Positions 38,940-48,800 of a stretch of DNA of 64,000 nt are shown piece after piece. Location: contig CBDBVC010000030.1 in the NCBI GenBank assembly GCA_965212525.1, positions 175,158-239,157 of the forward strand, read 5' to 3'. The position numbers and the translations under genes were made by a program. Every line of letters begins with the position of its first letter. Positions within the stretch are counted from its first letter, which is position 1. The notes beneath the pieces are model-generated. The model saw nothing but the letters and a program-made list of their open reading frames with translations. It was not told where the DNA came from and searched no databases. This DNA comes from SZUA-38 sp965212525 (GTDB lineage Bacteria > Pseudomonadota > Gammaproteobacteria > Xanthomonadales > SZUA-38).

Positions 38940-41147
38940 ATGAAATTTTCGATTCTGAAATCCGTACTGGCCGCCACAATGGCACTTGCAGGTACAACCG
39001 CCCACGCCCAATTGTCTCCAGGTGGTGGATCTGGTTCGAACAAGAAATATATCGTCAACATCAACAATCCCGACCGGGTAGATAACCGATATCTCGTTGT
39101 CTTCAAGGACAGTGCAGTGGAGAACGCATCCAAAGCGAGTTCGAGCGGCACATTGTCCACAAAAGAAATATCCCACCTCTATACGGAAGACATAGCCGGC
39201 GTCACCAACAGTAATGTCGTACATGCATTCACAACCACGTTCTATGGCACCACGATATACAACGAAAACCAGTCTGCTGTCGAAGGCTTACTGAACGACA
39301 GTCGAATTGACAGAATATATGCTGATGTTGAAATCGGCATCAGTGCAATACAGCACAATGCAACCTGGGGACTGGACCGCATAGACCAGGTTCACTCGCA
39401 ACTGAACCAGCAATACCAGTATGACTATACTGGTGATGGCGTAACGATTTATGTGGTCGATACTGGCATCAATAATTCACATAACGAACTAGGTGGACGT
39501 GTTGTGTTTGAAAAGGATTTTTACACCGGATCAGGCGATAGTGGTACTTGTGATGATCTGCCACCAGACTTGTGCAGTCGCAACATCACGAGCCCAACTG
39601 GGGATACCGTGATTGGGGATCCACATGGACATGGCAGCCATGTTGCGGGCACCATCGGTGCCAGCATTCATGGCGTTGCCAAAAACGTGGAATTCTATAA
39701 CCTGCGCGTACTTGGCCCTACTGGCGTTGGAAATGCAACAGATCTGATAAACACACTCAACTGGATCTCAGAACAGTCCAGATACCCTGCCGTTACCAAT
39801 CTAAGTCTCTACACCTTGACTTATTCTGACGAGATGGAGAATGCCATCAATGCTGTTGTAGACAATGGTGTCACTGTCGTGGCGGCCGCCGGAAACGGTC
39901 ACCGACACGGCTGCGCTCACCCTGCGTCCTTTACCAACACCATTGCTGTCGGGGCAACGCAGCGTGATAACGATCGTCTGTGGGTCACTACGCCTGGTTC
40001 AGTCGGTTCAAATTACGGCGCCTGTGTGGACATTTTTGCACCAGGCAAGGATATTCGTTCCATCCACAATTTGAACACAAGCCTGACGGTATTGAAAACA
40101 GGCACCTCAATGGCTACACCGCATGTCACAGGTGCCATCGCACTCTATCTAGAGGCCAACCCCAGCGCTACGCCAGGTCAGGTGAAAGCGGCCCTGATCG
40201 GTTCTGGAAGTGCCGGGCAAATTCAAGATCCAGGTACGGGATCACCCAATCTCATCGTCAATGCACTGGCAATGTCTGGTGCAGCACCGGTGATCACACC
40301 GGACGAGTTTGATGACATCAACTTCAGGGGATACACCGACAATGTTGTGGGTGATGCCGTTCACTGGCCTGGCACCTCAGGCGGGCCAGATCTCCACAAC
40401 TTTCACGAACAAGGCGATGTGGACTGGACCATCGTTGCCGTGACCAATCGCACCATCGATATCCAGGCCCAGATGGTGGGCAGCTCATCACAAACCCGAA
40501 TGAGTGTGTATGAATGGCTCAGTGCAGATCAGAACCCGACTGATCCCGACCGCTTCATCAATGTACAACAGACACTGCTGGGAATGGATCACACATCGGG
40601 ACAGGCACGATTTACTACGTCTGTTCTGGGCGAGACGAAAATCATCGCAATCAAGGTAACCTCGTTCAACAATCAGTCAGGAGAAAACACGGAATACCAG
40701 CTAAACATCACTGACGGGTTCATCAATGACCAATATGATGACGTCCCTGAACAGCGTTCATATTCTGATGACTATCCCGGCGATGCCGTCTCATGGGGAG
40801 CTGGAGACAGCTGGCATTTTCACAACTTTCATTCAGCTTCTGACCAGGACTGGACCTTTGTCTGGGTCCCATCAGACAATCAACTTGAGTTCAGGACTGA
40901 GATGCTTGGTACGCATTCCGATACGTCCATCGAAGTACAGAAACTGACTGAACTCAGAGTCAATGACGCGGGCCCTAACCGGTTTTTCATTGATGACATG
41001 GCCCTCATGGGTTCTGATGATAGCCCTGGGAATTCAAGCGTCATTATTGATGCAGAAGGCGGTTACCTGTATGCCGTCAAGGTCACCTCCCGAACCGGTC
41101 AATCGGGCTCTAGAACCGATTACAAACTGAATATCAGACACCTCTGA
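38940..41147 (+). CDS. Secreted subtilisin-like serine protease (S8, proteinase K type)
   Basis: A 735-residue protein: signal peptide (FSILKSVLAATMALAGTTAHA), an I9-type propeptide (RYLVVFKDSAVE), and a catalytic domain with Asp in YVVDTGINNSH, His in DPHGHGSHVAGTIG and Ser in GTSMATPHVTGAIALYLEA. The catalytic triad is intact, and cleavage of the propeptide should release active enzyme outside the cell. The C-terminal 240 residues hold two similar pre-peptidase-like units, each with a D.HNFH..-DWT-type core (LHNFHEQGDVDWT and FHNFHSASDQDWT). Followed by a clear rho-independent terminator. Confidence 0.93.
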   Translation: MKFSILKSVLAATMALAGTTAHAQLSPGGGSGSNKKYIVNINNPDRVDNRYLVVFKDSAVENASKASSSGTLSTKEISHLYTEDIAGVTNSNVVHAFTTTFYGTTIYNENQSAVEGLLNDSRIDRIYADVEIGISAIQHNATWGLDRIDQVHSQLNQQYQYDYTGDGVTIYVVDTGINNSHNELGGRVVFEKDFYTGSGDSGTCDDLPPDLCSRNITSPTGDTVIGDPHGHGSHVAGTIGASIHGVAKNVEFYNLRVLGPTGVGNATDLINTLNWISEQSRYPAVTNLSLYTLTYSDEMENAINAVVDNGVTVVAAAGNGHRHGCAHPASFTNTIAVGATQRDNDRLWVTTPGSVGSNYGACVDIFAPGKDIRSIHNLNTSLTVLKTGTSMATPHVTGAIALYLEANPSATPGQVKAALIGSGSAGQIQDPGTGSPNLIVNALAMSGAAPVITPDEFDDINFRGYTDNVVGDAVHWPGTSGGPDLHNFHEQGDVDWTIVAVTNRTIDIQAQMVGSSSQTRMSVYEWLSADQNPTDPDRFINVQQTLLGMDHTSGQARFTTSVLGETKIIAIKVTSFNNQSGENTEYQLNITDGFINDQYDDVPEQRSYSDDYPGDAVSWGAGDSWHFHNFHSASDQDWTFVWVPSDNQLEFRTEMLGTHSDTSIEVQKLTELRVNDAGPNRFFIDDMALMGSDDSPGNSSVIIDAEGGYLYAVKVTSRTGQSGSRTDYKLNIRHL

Positions 41148-41168
41148 ACAGTCACTGTCGTTTACCAA

Positions 41169-41195
41169 AAGGCTGCTGGAAACGGCAGCCTTTTT
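41169..41195 (+). terminator. Rho-independent terminator of the subtilase gene
   Basis: AAGGCTGC, seven bases, GCAGCCTT followed by TTTT: a G/C-rich stem with a T-run 22 bp after the subtilase stop. Classical intrinsic terminator. Confidence 0.8.
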
Positions 41196-41344
41196 ATGAC
41201 CAGATCTTGTGGGTGTCCAGGACTAAGGAATCTATTTGCAAAACACATACCTTTATGCCTGTCACAGACCAAGTAATCAAACGCTGCCGCTTTCACAGTG
41301 ACTGCGGTAGGATGTGAGATCGCTACTGAGATGCTCACACTGCC

Positions 41345-42835
41345 ATGACCACACTGTTTCTGGATCACTCCTATCGTCGCGATTTGCCTGAACTTTGTTC
41401 GCCCTGTGATCCTGTGCCTTGTCACAAGCCGTCTTTGCTTTATTTCAATCAGGCGCTAGCTGAGTCTCTGGGTTTGCCTGCTGAATTCACTGATGAGGAG
41501 CAGCTGGCCATGTTGTGGTCTGGAAATGAGTTGCTTGAACAGATGCAGCCGATTGCGCAGGCGTATTCGGGGCATCAGTTTGGACACTTCAATCCCAATC
41601 TTGGTGATGGTCGGGCCTTGATGCTGGGTGAATGGGTAGGTGCCGACGGTCAACGTGTGGACATCACGCTGAAGGGTTCGGGGCAAACGCCCTACTCTCG
41701 TGGTGGAGACGGACGGGCGGCTGTTGGGCCGATGCTGCGTGAGGTGTTGGTCAGTGAGGCGATGCATGCCTTGGGTGTCCCGTCCACACGATCATTGGCT
41801 GTGGTGGCCACGGGTGAGGCAGTGTTTCGTGAGCGACCCTTGCCTGGTGCTGTGCTGACGCGCGTCGCTGGCAGTCACATTCGCATTGGCACCTTCGAAT
41901 ACCCAGCCTCGCGTCAGCAATTCGATAACCTTAAATTACTGGCCGACTACACCATCACGCGACACTTTCCCGATCTGACCGAGGCCGATCAGCCATATCT
42001 TGAGTTGCTGCGCGCGGTGCAGGTCCAGCAAGCTGAGCTGGTCGCCCAGTGGATGAGCCTGGGATTTATCCATGGCGTCATGAACACGGACAACATCAGT
42101 ATCGCGGGCGAAACCATTGACTATGGCCCATGCGCCTTCATCGAGCACTATGATCCAGCAACTGTGTTCAGCTCCATCGACCAGCAGGGTCGCTACGCCT
42201 ATCAAAACCAGCCCGCCATCATGAACTGGAACCTGGCCCGACTGGCAGAAACGCTTGTGCCCCTGATTGATGAAAATCTCGAGAAAGCCATCGAGCAAGC
42301 AACCGAGGTGGTTCAATCATTTGGGCAGGCCTATCAGGCTGCCTGGCTAAGGCGATTCAGGGCCAAGCTTGGATTGACGAATAAGAACGATGTCAAGGAA
42401 GCCCGTGATGCCATGTTGATCAATGACTGGTTGACGATCTTGAATGATCAGCAGATGGACTTCACGAGATCCTGGCGATTCCTGGGGGATGTGATGCTGA
42501 ACAAGACACATCGCTTGCGAGAGGAATGTTCGGATTGGGAAGCATTAGAGAAGTGGATCAAAGAATGGAAGGTACGCTGTGAACAGGAGCCTGGGGAGAT
42601 CTCAGACGAAACGCGTGCCCAGCAGATGCAACAGACTAACCCATGGATCATCCCAAGAAACCATTATGTGGAAGCCGCACTGGAGAGCGCATCAGACGAT
42701 GGAGATCTGGAGCAGTTTGAAGCATTGTTGAACGCAGTTGTGAAGCCTTTTGATGAGATAGAACTAGTGGAACAGTATGGCGAAGCCGCCTCAAGATCGT
42801 TTACGCAATGTCATGAGACGTTTTGTGGGACGTGA
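41345..42835 (+). CDS. selO: Protein adenylyltransferase SelO (YdiU family)
   Basis: A 496-residue protein of the SelO/YdiU pseudokinase-like family, which transfers AMP from ATP to Ser/Thr/Tyr of proteins in redox stress. Signature segments: SGHQFGHFNPNLGDGRALMLGEW near residue 76, LKGSGQTPYSRGGDGRAAVGPMLREVLVSEAMH, GFIHGVMNTDNISI and TIDYGPCAF (Mg-binding Asp, matching DFG). The C-terminus reads QCHETFCGT, where eukaryotic family members carry selenocysteine and bacterial ones cysteine. It is the first of three sequences with this 3' end in the window. Length is near the usual 480-500 residues. Confidence 0.95.
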   Translation: MTTLFLDHSYRRDLPELCSPCDPVPCHKPSLLYFNQALAESLGLPAEFTDEEQLAMLWSGNELLEQMQPIAQAYSGHQFGHFNPNLGDGRALMLGEWVGADGQRVDITLKGSGQTPYSRGGDGRAAVGPMLREVLVSEAMHALGVPSTRSLAVVATGEAVFRERPLPGAVLTRVAGSHIRIGTFEYPASRQQFDNLKLLADYTITRHFPDLTEADQPYLELLRAVQVQQAELVAQWMSLGFIHGVMNTDNISIAGETIDYGPCAFIEHYDPATVFSSIDQQGRYAYQNQPAIMNWNLARLAETLVPLIDENLEKAIEQATEVVQSFGQAYQAAWLRRFRAKLGLTNKNDVKEARDAMLINDWLTILNDQQMDFTRSWRFLGDVMLNKTHRLREECSDWEALEKWIKEWKVRCEQEPGEISDETRAQQMQQTNPWIIPRNHYVEAALESASDDGDLEQFEALLNAVVKPFDEIELVEQYGEAASRSFTQCHETFCGT

Positions 42836-42938
42836 TGCCTCTTACGACATAGGGCAGCCATAATTATGCATGTACAAATACTGGGTGGGGAAATTAATAC
42901 AAAAATCATGGGATCTTTGGGTATCCAAGATTAAGAAC

Positions 42939-42980
42939 TTGACATCTAAGGTGAGAGAATTATGTTCTGAATTTCACCTT
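42939..42980 (+). promoter_or_regulatory. Promoter with overlapping inverted repeat before the RHS gene
   Basis: TTGACA at 42939-42944 is a perfect -35 hexamer; TATGTT at 42961-42966 (16-base spacing) is a fair -10. AAGGTGA (42948-42954) and TCACCTT (42974-42980) form a 7-bp inverted repeat that spans the -10 region, a place where a repressor would act. Start codon of the RHS gene is at 43016. Supported by sequence only. Confidence 0.45.
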
Positions 42981-44831
42981 AATATTGGTGCGTTCTACAT
43001 ATTCAAGGAATCGAAATGAAAGCTATTGCGTTCATGTTTTCTATATTTTTTTCCACCCATGTTACATCGGTATACTCAGACACCCAAGTCAGCACAGACA
43101 AAAGTGCTAACATGGAACGCTACGTCAGCTTTGTGAACGAGCTATCTGAAAGACGAAATGTAAATCGTCTATTTCCAAACATCAAATCAAGCACACATGG
43201 AATACAAATCGACTACGTGAACACGTCGACAGGTTCACTGACATTTGCGAAGCGAGATCTCGTGACATTAGGTCGCATGCCTATTGTAATAACCCGCTTA
43301 TATGATTCAAGTAACGCAATAGGCAGCTTTGGAAATGGGTGGGGTTTATCATACGACGAAAAAGTTTCAACCTCAAATGACACACTGACCTACATTGACG
43401 AAACAGGCTCAAAGTATTCGATGTACACTAATGGGTCACATCCATTCATTGGAAATCGCTTAGACGTCAGCTCTTATTCTATTGAAACAGACAGTATTAC
43501 TATATTTTTCAAAAGCGGTTGGAAGAAAATATTTGAAACCTACAATGGCGAATTTCGCCTTAAGTATGTTTATAACGCATATGATGAAAATCTCGAATTT
43601 CACTATGATGCAACAGCTCTCAATAAAATCACTAATGGCATAAGAACTGTATTCTTAGAGCGAAACTCTCTTGGTTTAATTACAAGGGTACGGGACGATC
43701 TTGACCAAGTAGTTGAATACAACTATTCAGACGGTTACTTGCTATCCAACTTCACACAACAAAACCAATCCACTTGGCACTACAAATATTCATCTTTGAA
43801 ATTATTGAGAGAAATGATCGACCCTAACCACAATGCCCCACTTGAAGTTAAGTGGAATGATGATCTTGAAGTGAAATCAATAAATATCAAAGGGGTAGCG
43901 AGTAGATTTTCATACAATGAAAACCTTATTGATGTATCCAAAGGTGCAAATAATTTTATACACATAGAAAAATATGAAGATGGCACGACTAAAAGCACAA
44001 CAAATAATGATGGCTTGTACACAGAGATTAGATATGACTCACGAAAACGTCCCATTATGCTTTATAGTGGCTTCTATGATGAACACTTTAGTTTCAGTCA
44101 ACTATTTGAAGATTCAAGATTCCTCTCTACTGAGCTTGAGAATATAACTGGTGGAAAAACGGTGCTTGTATTCATGTCGTATGACAGTAGTAATAATCTA
44201 AGCGGTATCTCTGAACTCAAAAATGGAAATTTTCACTATACGGATATAAAACAAGAAACTAGCCAATCAACCACCATCACTAGTTCAGGTGATGTATTTG
44301 TAACAAGATTTAACCATGCCAATAAAATCGAATCTATCGAACTTAATGGACAAATATATCTGTCACATAGATATGACAGCAATGGCGATCTATTAGAAAT
44401 CAAAAACAATAACGGCAATATCCAGTTCACTCACAACAATCTTGGCCTTGTTGAATCAGTCACCATCAATAACTCAACACCAACAATTATTAGTTATAAT
44501 GAATTTGGTGCGCCATCCTCAATCGATTATAGTAATGGCACCTCAGTTTCTTATATATACGACAACAATAATATTAGAAGTCAAAGCCATTGGAGCAATG
44601 GACTAAAGCAAAGTTACGGTTATGACAGTAGCGGCAATCTTACAAATGTCGAAACTTACGACAGCAATGACAATTTGATTGATTACAGGTATTTCAATAT
44701 AGATGAACATAATAGGATAAATTCGATAAACACAAATGATAACATCACACTACTTGGGTATGATTTTGAAGGTAATTTAACCGCAGTAGAATTGAATCGC
44801 CCCGTATTTATCGGAGACAGTTTTATTTGAG

Positions 44832-45731
44832 TCACGCGGCTTTCTCGCGTAGCTCGGTTTGCTGATCATACATCATTTCATATTCGGCGGGCGGGATGTC
44901 GCCAATGGGGCGTAGCAACCGCCTGTTGTTAAACCAGTCCACCCATGTCAGCGTTGCCCGCTCTACTTCATCCAGCCCTTTCCAGGGGCCGTCTTTGTGG
45001 ATCACTTCAGCCTTGTAGAGACCGTTGATGGTTTCCGCCAGTGCGTTATCGTAGGAATCACCCACGCTACCCACCGAGGCGTTGAAACCCGCCTCCATCA
45101 AGCGCTCTGAGTAACGGATGGAGAGGTACTGGCTGCCCCGGTCACTGTGGTGTATCACGCCTTTGGGTTTACCGCGCAGCCACAGCGCCTGCTCAAGGGC
45201 ATCCAGCACCAAGTCGGTTTGCATATGCTTCAGTGCGCGCCAGCCAACGATATAGCGCGAGAACACATCAACCACGAAGGCCACATAGACAAACCCGGAC
45301 CAGCTGGGTACGTGGGTGATGTCAGCTACCCAGAGTTGATTGGGGCGGGTGGCGACAAACTCCCGGTTCACCAAGTCCATTGGTTTGTTGGCTGCATCAT
45401 CCGGTATCGTCGTAATGCAGCGCCTGCCGCGCCTGACACCTTCAAGGCCCAGTCGCCGCATCAGGCGTTCAACGGTACAGCGGGCTGCAGGTATCGACTC
45501 CCTGTTCAACTGTTTCCAGACCTTGCGAGCGCCATAGTTACGATGATTCTCTTGCCACACTCGCTGAATTTCTGGCATCAGCTGATCATCCCGTTGTGAA
45601 CGTGCGCTGCGGCGCTCAGGATACTGCGACAGTGCTTTGCTGCGGTGGTAGGTGGAGGGTGCAATCGGCAATAGCTTGCAGATCGGCTCGACACCGAACG
45701 CTTCCCTGTGTTTATCAATAAAGCCCACCAT
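44832..45731 (-). CDS. IS3-family transposase OrfB (rve, DDE)
   Basis: A 299-residue protein carrying the integrase core: HTH_21 segment (RNYGARKVWKQL), Asp in WVADITHVPSWSGFVYVAFV, second Asp in HHSDRGSQYLS and Glu in NALAETINGLYK. The ATG overlaps the OrfA stop as TGATG, and an A6G run in OrfA upstream (45778-45784) allows -1 frameshifting to an OrfAB fusion, the usual regulation in the family. Confidence 0.93.
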   Translation of the reverse strand: MVGFIDKHREAFGVEPICKLLPIAPSTYHRSKALSQYPERRSARSQRDDQLMPEIQRVWQENHRNYGARKVWKQLNRESIPAARCTVERLMRRLGLEGVRRGRRCITTIPDDAANKPMDLVNREFVATRPNQLWVADITHVPSWSGFVYVAFVVDVFSRYIVGWRALKHMQTDLVLDALEQALWLRGKPKGVIHHSDRGSQYLSIRYSERLMEAGFNASVGSVGDSYDNALAETINGLYKAEVIHKDGPWKGLDEVERATLTWVDWFNNRRLLRPIGDIPPAEYEMMYDQQTELREKAA

Positions 45732-46051
45732 CACTTCGGTTTGCGGTCGAGCTCCGCCTGGGCGAAAAAAGCGGCTGCTTTTTTGAGAATCTCATTGGCG
45801 CGCTTCAGCTCACGATTCTCTCGCTCCAGTTCTTTCATACGGGCAGCTTGATCGGTGGTCACCCCAGGCTTCCTGCCTGAGTCAACTTCCATCTTGTTAA
45901 CCCATGATCTTAAGGTTTCCGGGGTGCAACCAATCTTTGCAGCCACTGATTGTATGGTCGCCCAGCGAGAATTGTGCTCGTGTTCGCTTGTTAACACCAG
46001 ACGGACGGCGCGTTCGCGAACTTCAGGTGAGTATCCAGGTCGTCTTTTCAT
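45731..46051 (-). CDS. IS3-family transposase OrfA (HTH)
   Basis: A 106-residue DNA-binding subunit with an HTH (RWATIQSVAAKIGCTPETLR) and a C-terminal leucine-rich coiled coil (ELERENRELKRANEILKKAA). ATG 46051 has GAGGATTAG upstream. It overlaps the 5' end of OrfB. Confidence 0.92.
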   Translation of the reverse strand: MKRRPGYSPEVRERAVRLVLTSEHEHNSRWATIQSVAAKIGCTPETLRSWVNKMEVDSGRKPGVTTDQAARMKELERENRELKRANEILKKAAAFFAQAELDRKPK

Positions 46052-47116
46052 TGGCTAATCCTCTCAAGAAAGATAGCCTCCGATCAACCCGGGGCGATTC
46101 AAATCATCAATTAACTATTCATTTGATTACGATAACCAGAATAGACTTGTTGAAATATCTCTTAATGGTATTACGGTTGGATCACATGATTATCAAATGC
46201 TAGAAACAGACATAAGAGATCAGTACGAAAACAAAACACCAACTTCAGTTTCAGTTTTCAACACATCAAATCATACTTATGGTGATATAGGATCTGTTTT
46301 TTACCTAAGAAGTAAGAAATCATATAATGGGATTTTGGATTTTAACTCTAAATCTGGACAATTCACGATCGTCGATAACAACTCTCATATTCTATTTGCA
46401 TCAGACAACACTGCTCAATACATCAATAGAACGGCCTTTGCTAATGCAGATAATCCTCTTGAGTTTAATAGATTATCTAACTCATTGTTCCAACCACCGC
46501 AGTTTTTTTCAATGAATTGTTGCGTACCCGTATGCGAAAATGATCCGATATGTCCAGAGCCAGAAAGTGTTGGAAACGATAAGGAAAAGAAGCCTGGTGA
46601 ATTTACTAAAGATCCTGGTGTTATTTGCCCACCAATTGGAGTAACGGACGAGCCACAAAGTAGAAACAACACTGGATTTGGTATTGCAATTCTTGGTTCA
46701 TCAAACCGCCTTCTTCCTTTTAACGATACTGTGATTGAAAATTACACACGCCGCACTTTCTTTAATGCAAGCAATGGAAATGTCTTCGGTAGACAATCCA
46801 TCGCTGCCACAAGCTTTGATACCACACGGGCTCAATGGAGTCTTAGTCTTGGCATCGACAAACTGACTGGAAAATTAGCAAGCCGAAGATACATCAACAC
46901 ACTAACACCAACTTCTTTTGTTACGCTTGTTAACAACCCGTTCCAAAACATGCCAGGCTCCTTTACGGCCACATCATCAAAACCACAAGCATTACCGATT
47001 ACTCTCGATGCTACTATGCAAGTTCGAGTTGACGGTCTACAATTTGAACTAATAAATGGCGCTCAAGTTGCTGCAACTATTGTATTAGACCATACTGACG
47101 TAGATCTTGATTGATT

Positions 47117-47911
47117 ATGAAAATTAAACCGCAATACATTGTAACCGCTATAATTATTATCGGCTTATTTATTTACAGTTTTTCGCTGTCTAATGAACCA
47201 GACTTTGACAATGACAATATTCCAAATGGTAATCAAGAGACACAAAATAATACACACATAACGACAGAAGATAATGACGTCAACATTGAACTGAAGACCA
47301 TTAATAAACTAATTGGCCTTTTTGATATTCCAAGAGATTACTCATCGATCGAATCCTATATTTCTGAAAAACAACCCTTCTTGGTTAACCCAGAAACGTA
47401 TAAAACTGTTCAAATTTCCAGCAGAACTTTAGCAGACGGACTTAAGCGTGTAAAAAACGGGGAAAATGCCGAAGCTGTTTATGAGGATATTGCAATATAT
47501 GGCATCTCTCAATCTGTCTGGAGTTCCAATACAGAGCTATTAAAATCAAGCCCAGAAATAATTGAGAATTTTGAAGGACTCGCTTCTAAATCAATTGAAG
47601 AGCACATTACTGATGCATTAAGCTCAAAAACCGTGATTGAATATTACCTTTCTGAAAACATCAAGAATAAAATCTGCAAGCTTGATGATGTTCAATCTCG
47701 TATACAGCACCACATCAGTGTCACATCTGGCACAGATAGTCAAAACGGCACACTCAGGCCAGACGAGCTAGACTATCTTTGCGCGCTATATGCTAGAGAC
47801 TGGTTCAAAACATATCATAGTGAGTTACACGGTCAATCAACCAAGTCTCAAAATATTATGTTCCAAAGCCATGTGGAGTATGGCGATGTAAAGGCAATAC
47901 CAAAACAGTAG
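47117..47911 (+). CDS. Membrane-anchored protein downstream of the RHS gene
   Basis: A 264-residue protein beginning 2 bp after the RHS stop, so the two are translationally linked when the RHS gene is whole. One N-terminal membrane helix (IVTAIIIIGLFIYSFSLS), a polar Asn/Asp-rich spacer, then a helical domain with NKICKLDDVQSR and LDYLCALYARDWFKTYH. No family recognised. Position invites the idea of an accessory or immunity partner to the RHS protein, but nothing in the sequence proves it. Confidence 0.65.
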   Translation: MKIKPQYIVTAIIIIGLFIYSFSLSNEPDFDNDNIPNGNQETQNNTHITTEDNDVNIELKTINKLIGLFDIPRDYSSIESYISEKQPFLVNPETYKTVQISSRTLADGLKRVKNGENAEAVYEDIAIYGISQSVWSSNTELLKSSPEIIENFEGLASKSIEEHITDALSSKTVIEYYLSENIKNKICKLDDVQSRIQHHISVTSGTDSQNGTLRPDELDYLCALYARDWFKTYHSELHGQSTKSQNIMFQSHVEYGDVKAIPKQ

Positions 47912-47952
47912 CCAATTCTAATTAACCTAACAAAACCTAATAAATATATCTA

Positions 47953-48144
47953 TGGATCATTCCAAGAAACCATCATGTGGAAACTGCTTTGGAGAGCGCA
48001 TCAGACGATGGGGATTTGGAACAGTTTGAATCGTTTTTGAATGCAGCCGTGAAGCCGTTTGAGGAGCTGGATGACATGGAACAATATGGTGAAGCCGCGC
48101 CAAAATCATTTACACAGTGTCACAAGACGTTTTGCGGGACGTGA
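47953..48144 (+). pseudogene. selO 3'-terminal fragment, second copy
   Basis: A 63-codon remnant of the end of a selO gene: WIIPRNHHVETALESASDDG, then EAAPKSFTQCHKTFCGT and TGA. It begins abruptly at TGG without a start codon or upstream domain. It is diverged in nucleotide sequence from the intact gene's tail (third-codon and amino acid differences), so it is not a recent duplicate. It marks the border between the RHS block and the block on the opposite strand. Confidence 0.92.
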
Positions 48145-48185
48145 GGTGAGTTAGTTCCAATCTGATCTGACACTTCGTAAGTTTG

Positions 48186-48785
48186 TCAATTGCCCTGCCA
48201 ATAGCTTTCTTTTATTTCAGCAATATTGAGGTAAAACTGCTTACCCCTTTCATCACCATCTTGGCTGTGAAATGTTATCTTTTTCAGTGAGTCGCCTTCA
48301 TAGTTGAGATCAAGTATTGGGTTAGTATCAGCATAATACCAATCAAGTGTAAACCCACTCGTAACAAACACCCTGTTGCCATCACCATCTGCAGATTTCA
48401 TTCTCGAACCAAACCTCTCCAGCGAAAGTGAAAGCTCCAGAGAGCCATCCGTTCTGAGGATCACTAGATGATCATCTGAAGCTACTTCCTTACTTAAGCA
48501 AACAATTCTGTCAGCAGTTGCATCATAGTAGTAGTGAGACAAGATTGGCACGGGAATTCTAAGCGTATGCTCATTAATCTCAACACAGAGCTCCGAAAGG
48601 CGATTATGTCTGGAGACTGATGGTATGCCGCTTTCCATCATATCCAACCAGAGTTCCCAATTCTCAGAGCCTCTTGGATCATTGCAATAGTCAAGACTCA
48701 CCCTGTCTTGCAGATCAGTGTCACCTGCAATTGAACACCCAACAAGAATAGAAGCCAAGACTAAATTTTTTAGCACCCTGAACAC
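48186..48785 (-). CDS. Putative lipoprotein in the HNH-like/DUF6985 cluster
   Basis: A 199-residue protein with a lipobox (NLVLASILVGC, Cys at about 17). The GTG at 48785 is backed by a GAGGAGG ribosome site. The mature portion is beta-rich with six Cys and no recognised motif. It is 15 bp downstream of the DUF6985-like gene and therefore cotranscribed. An outer-membrane or periplasmic anchoring is likely. Role unknown. Confidence 0.6.
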   Translation of the reverse strand: MFRVLKNLVLASILVGCSIAGDTDLQDRVSLDYCNDPRGSENWELWLDMMESGIPSVSRHNRLSELCVEINEHTLRIPVPILSHYYYDATADRIVCLSKEVASDDHLVILRTDGSLELSLSLERFGSRMKSADGDGNRVFVTSGFTLDWYYADTNPILDLNYEGDSLKKITFHSQDGDERGKQFYLNIAEIKESYWQGN

Positions 48786-48800
48786 CCTAAAAAACCTCCT

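Larger units (their letters stand above)
44793..46101 (-). mobile_element. IS3-family insertion sequence (about 1.3 kb)
   Basis: Terminal inverted repeats TGAATCGCCCCG (44793) and CGGGGCGATTCA (ends 46101) with imperfect extensions (ATCGGAG motif in each). Direct target duplication AAT stands on both sides (44790-44792 and 46102-46104). Two overlapping transposase genes lie on the minus strand. Inserted in the RHS gene in an orientation that ends its reading frame within the element. Confidence 0.93.
43016..47114 (+). pseudogene. Secreted RHS/YD-repeat protein, interrupted by an IS3-family element
   Basis: Signal peptide (MKAIAFMFSIFFSTHVTSVYS), then DUF6531/RHS-like N-terminal features (YVNTSTGSLTFAKRDLVTLG, RLYDSSNAIGSFGNGWGLSYD), and YD-type repeats (YGYDSSGNLTNVETYD, LGYDFEGNLTAVE, FDYDNQNRLVEISLNG). 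The reading stops at 44830 within an insertion sequence and resumes at 46105. Removing the element (44793-46101) and one AAT copy gives a continuous 928-codon frame through the site (AVE-SSINYSFDYDNQ). The C-terminal 300 residues are unlike known toxins; there is no DPxGxxxG cleavage motif. Its role may be a surface or contact-dependent protein. The current allele is disrupted. Confidence 0.85.

Noticed and set aside
43016..47114. RHS protein as a canonical T6SS or CDI toxin
   Set aside because: No PAAR or VgrG domain, no DPxGxxxG cleavage motif and no recognised C-terminal toxin; signal peptide suggests another route.
47953..48144. selO tail as a small functional protein
   Set aside because: No start codon or ribosome site; it matches only the end of SelO.
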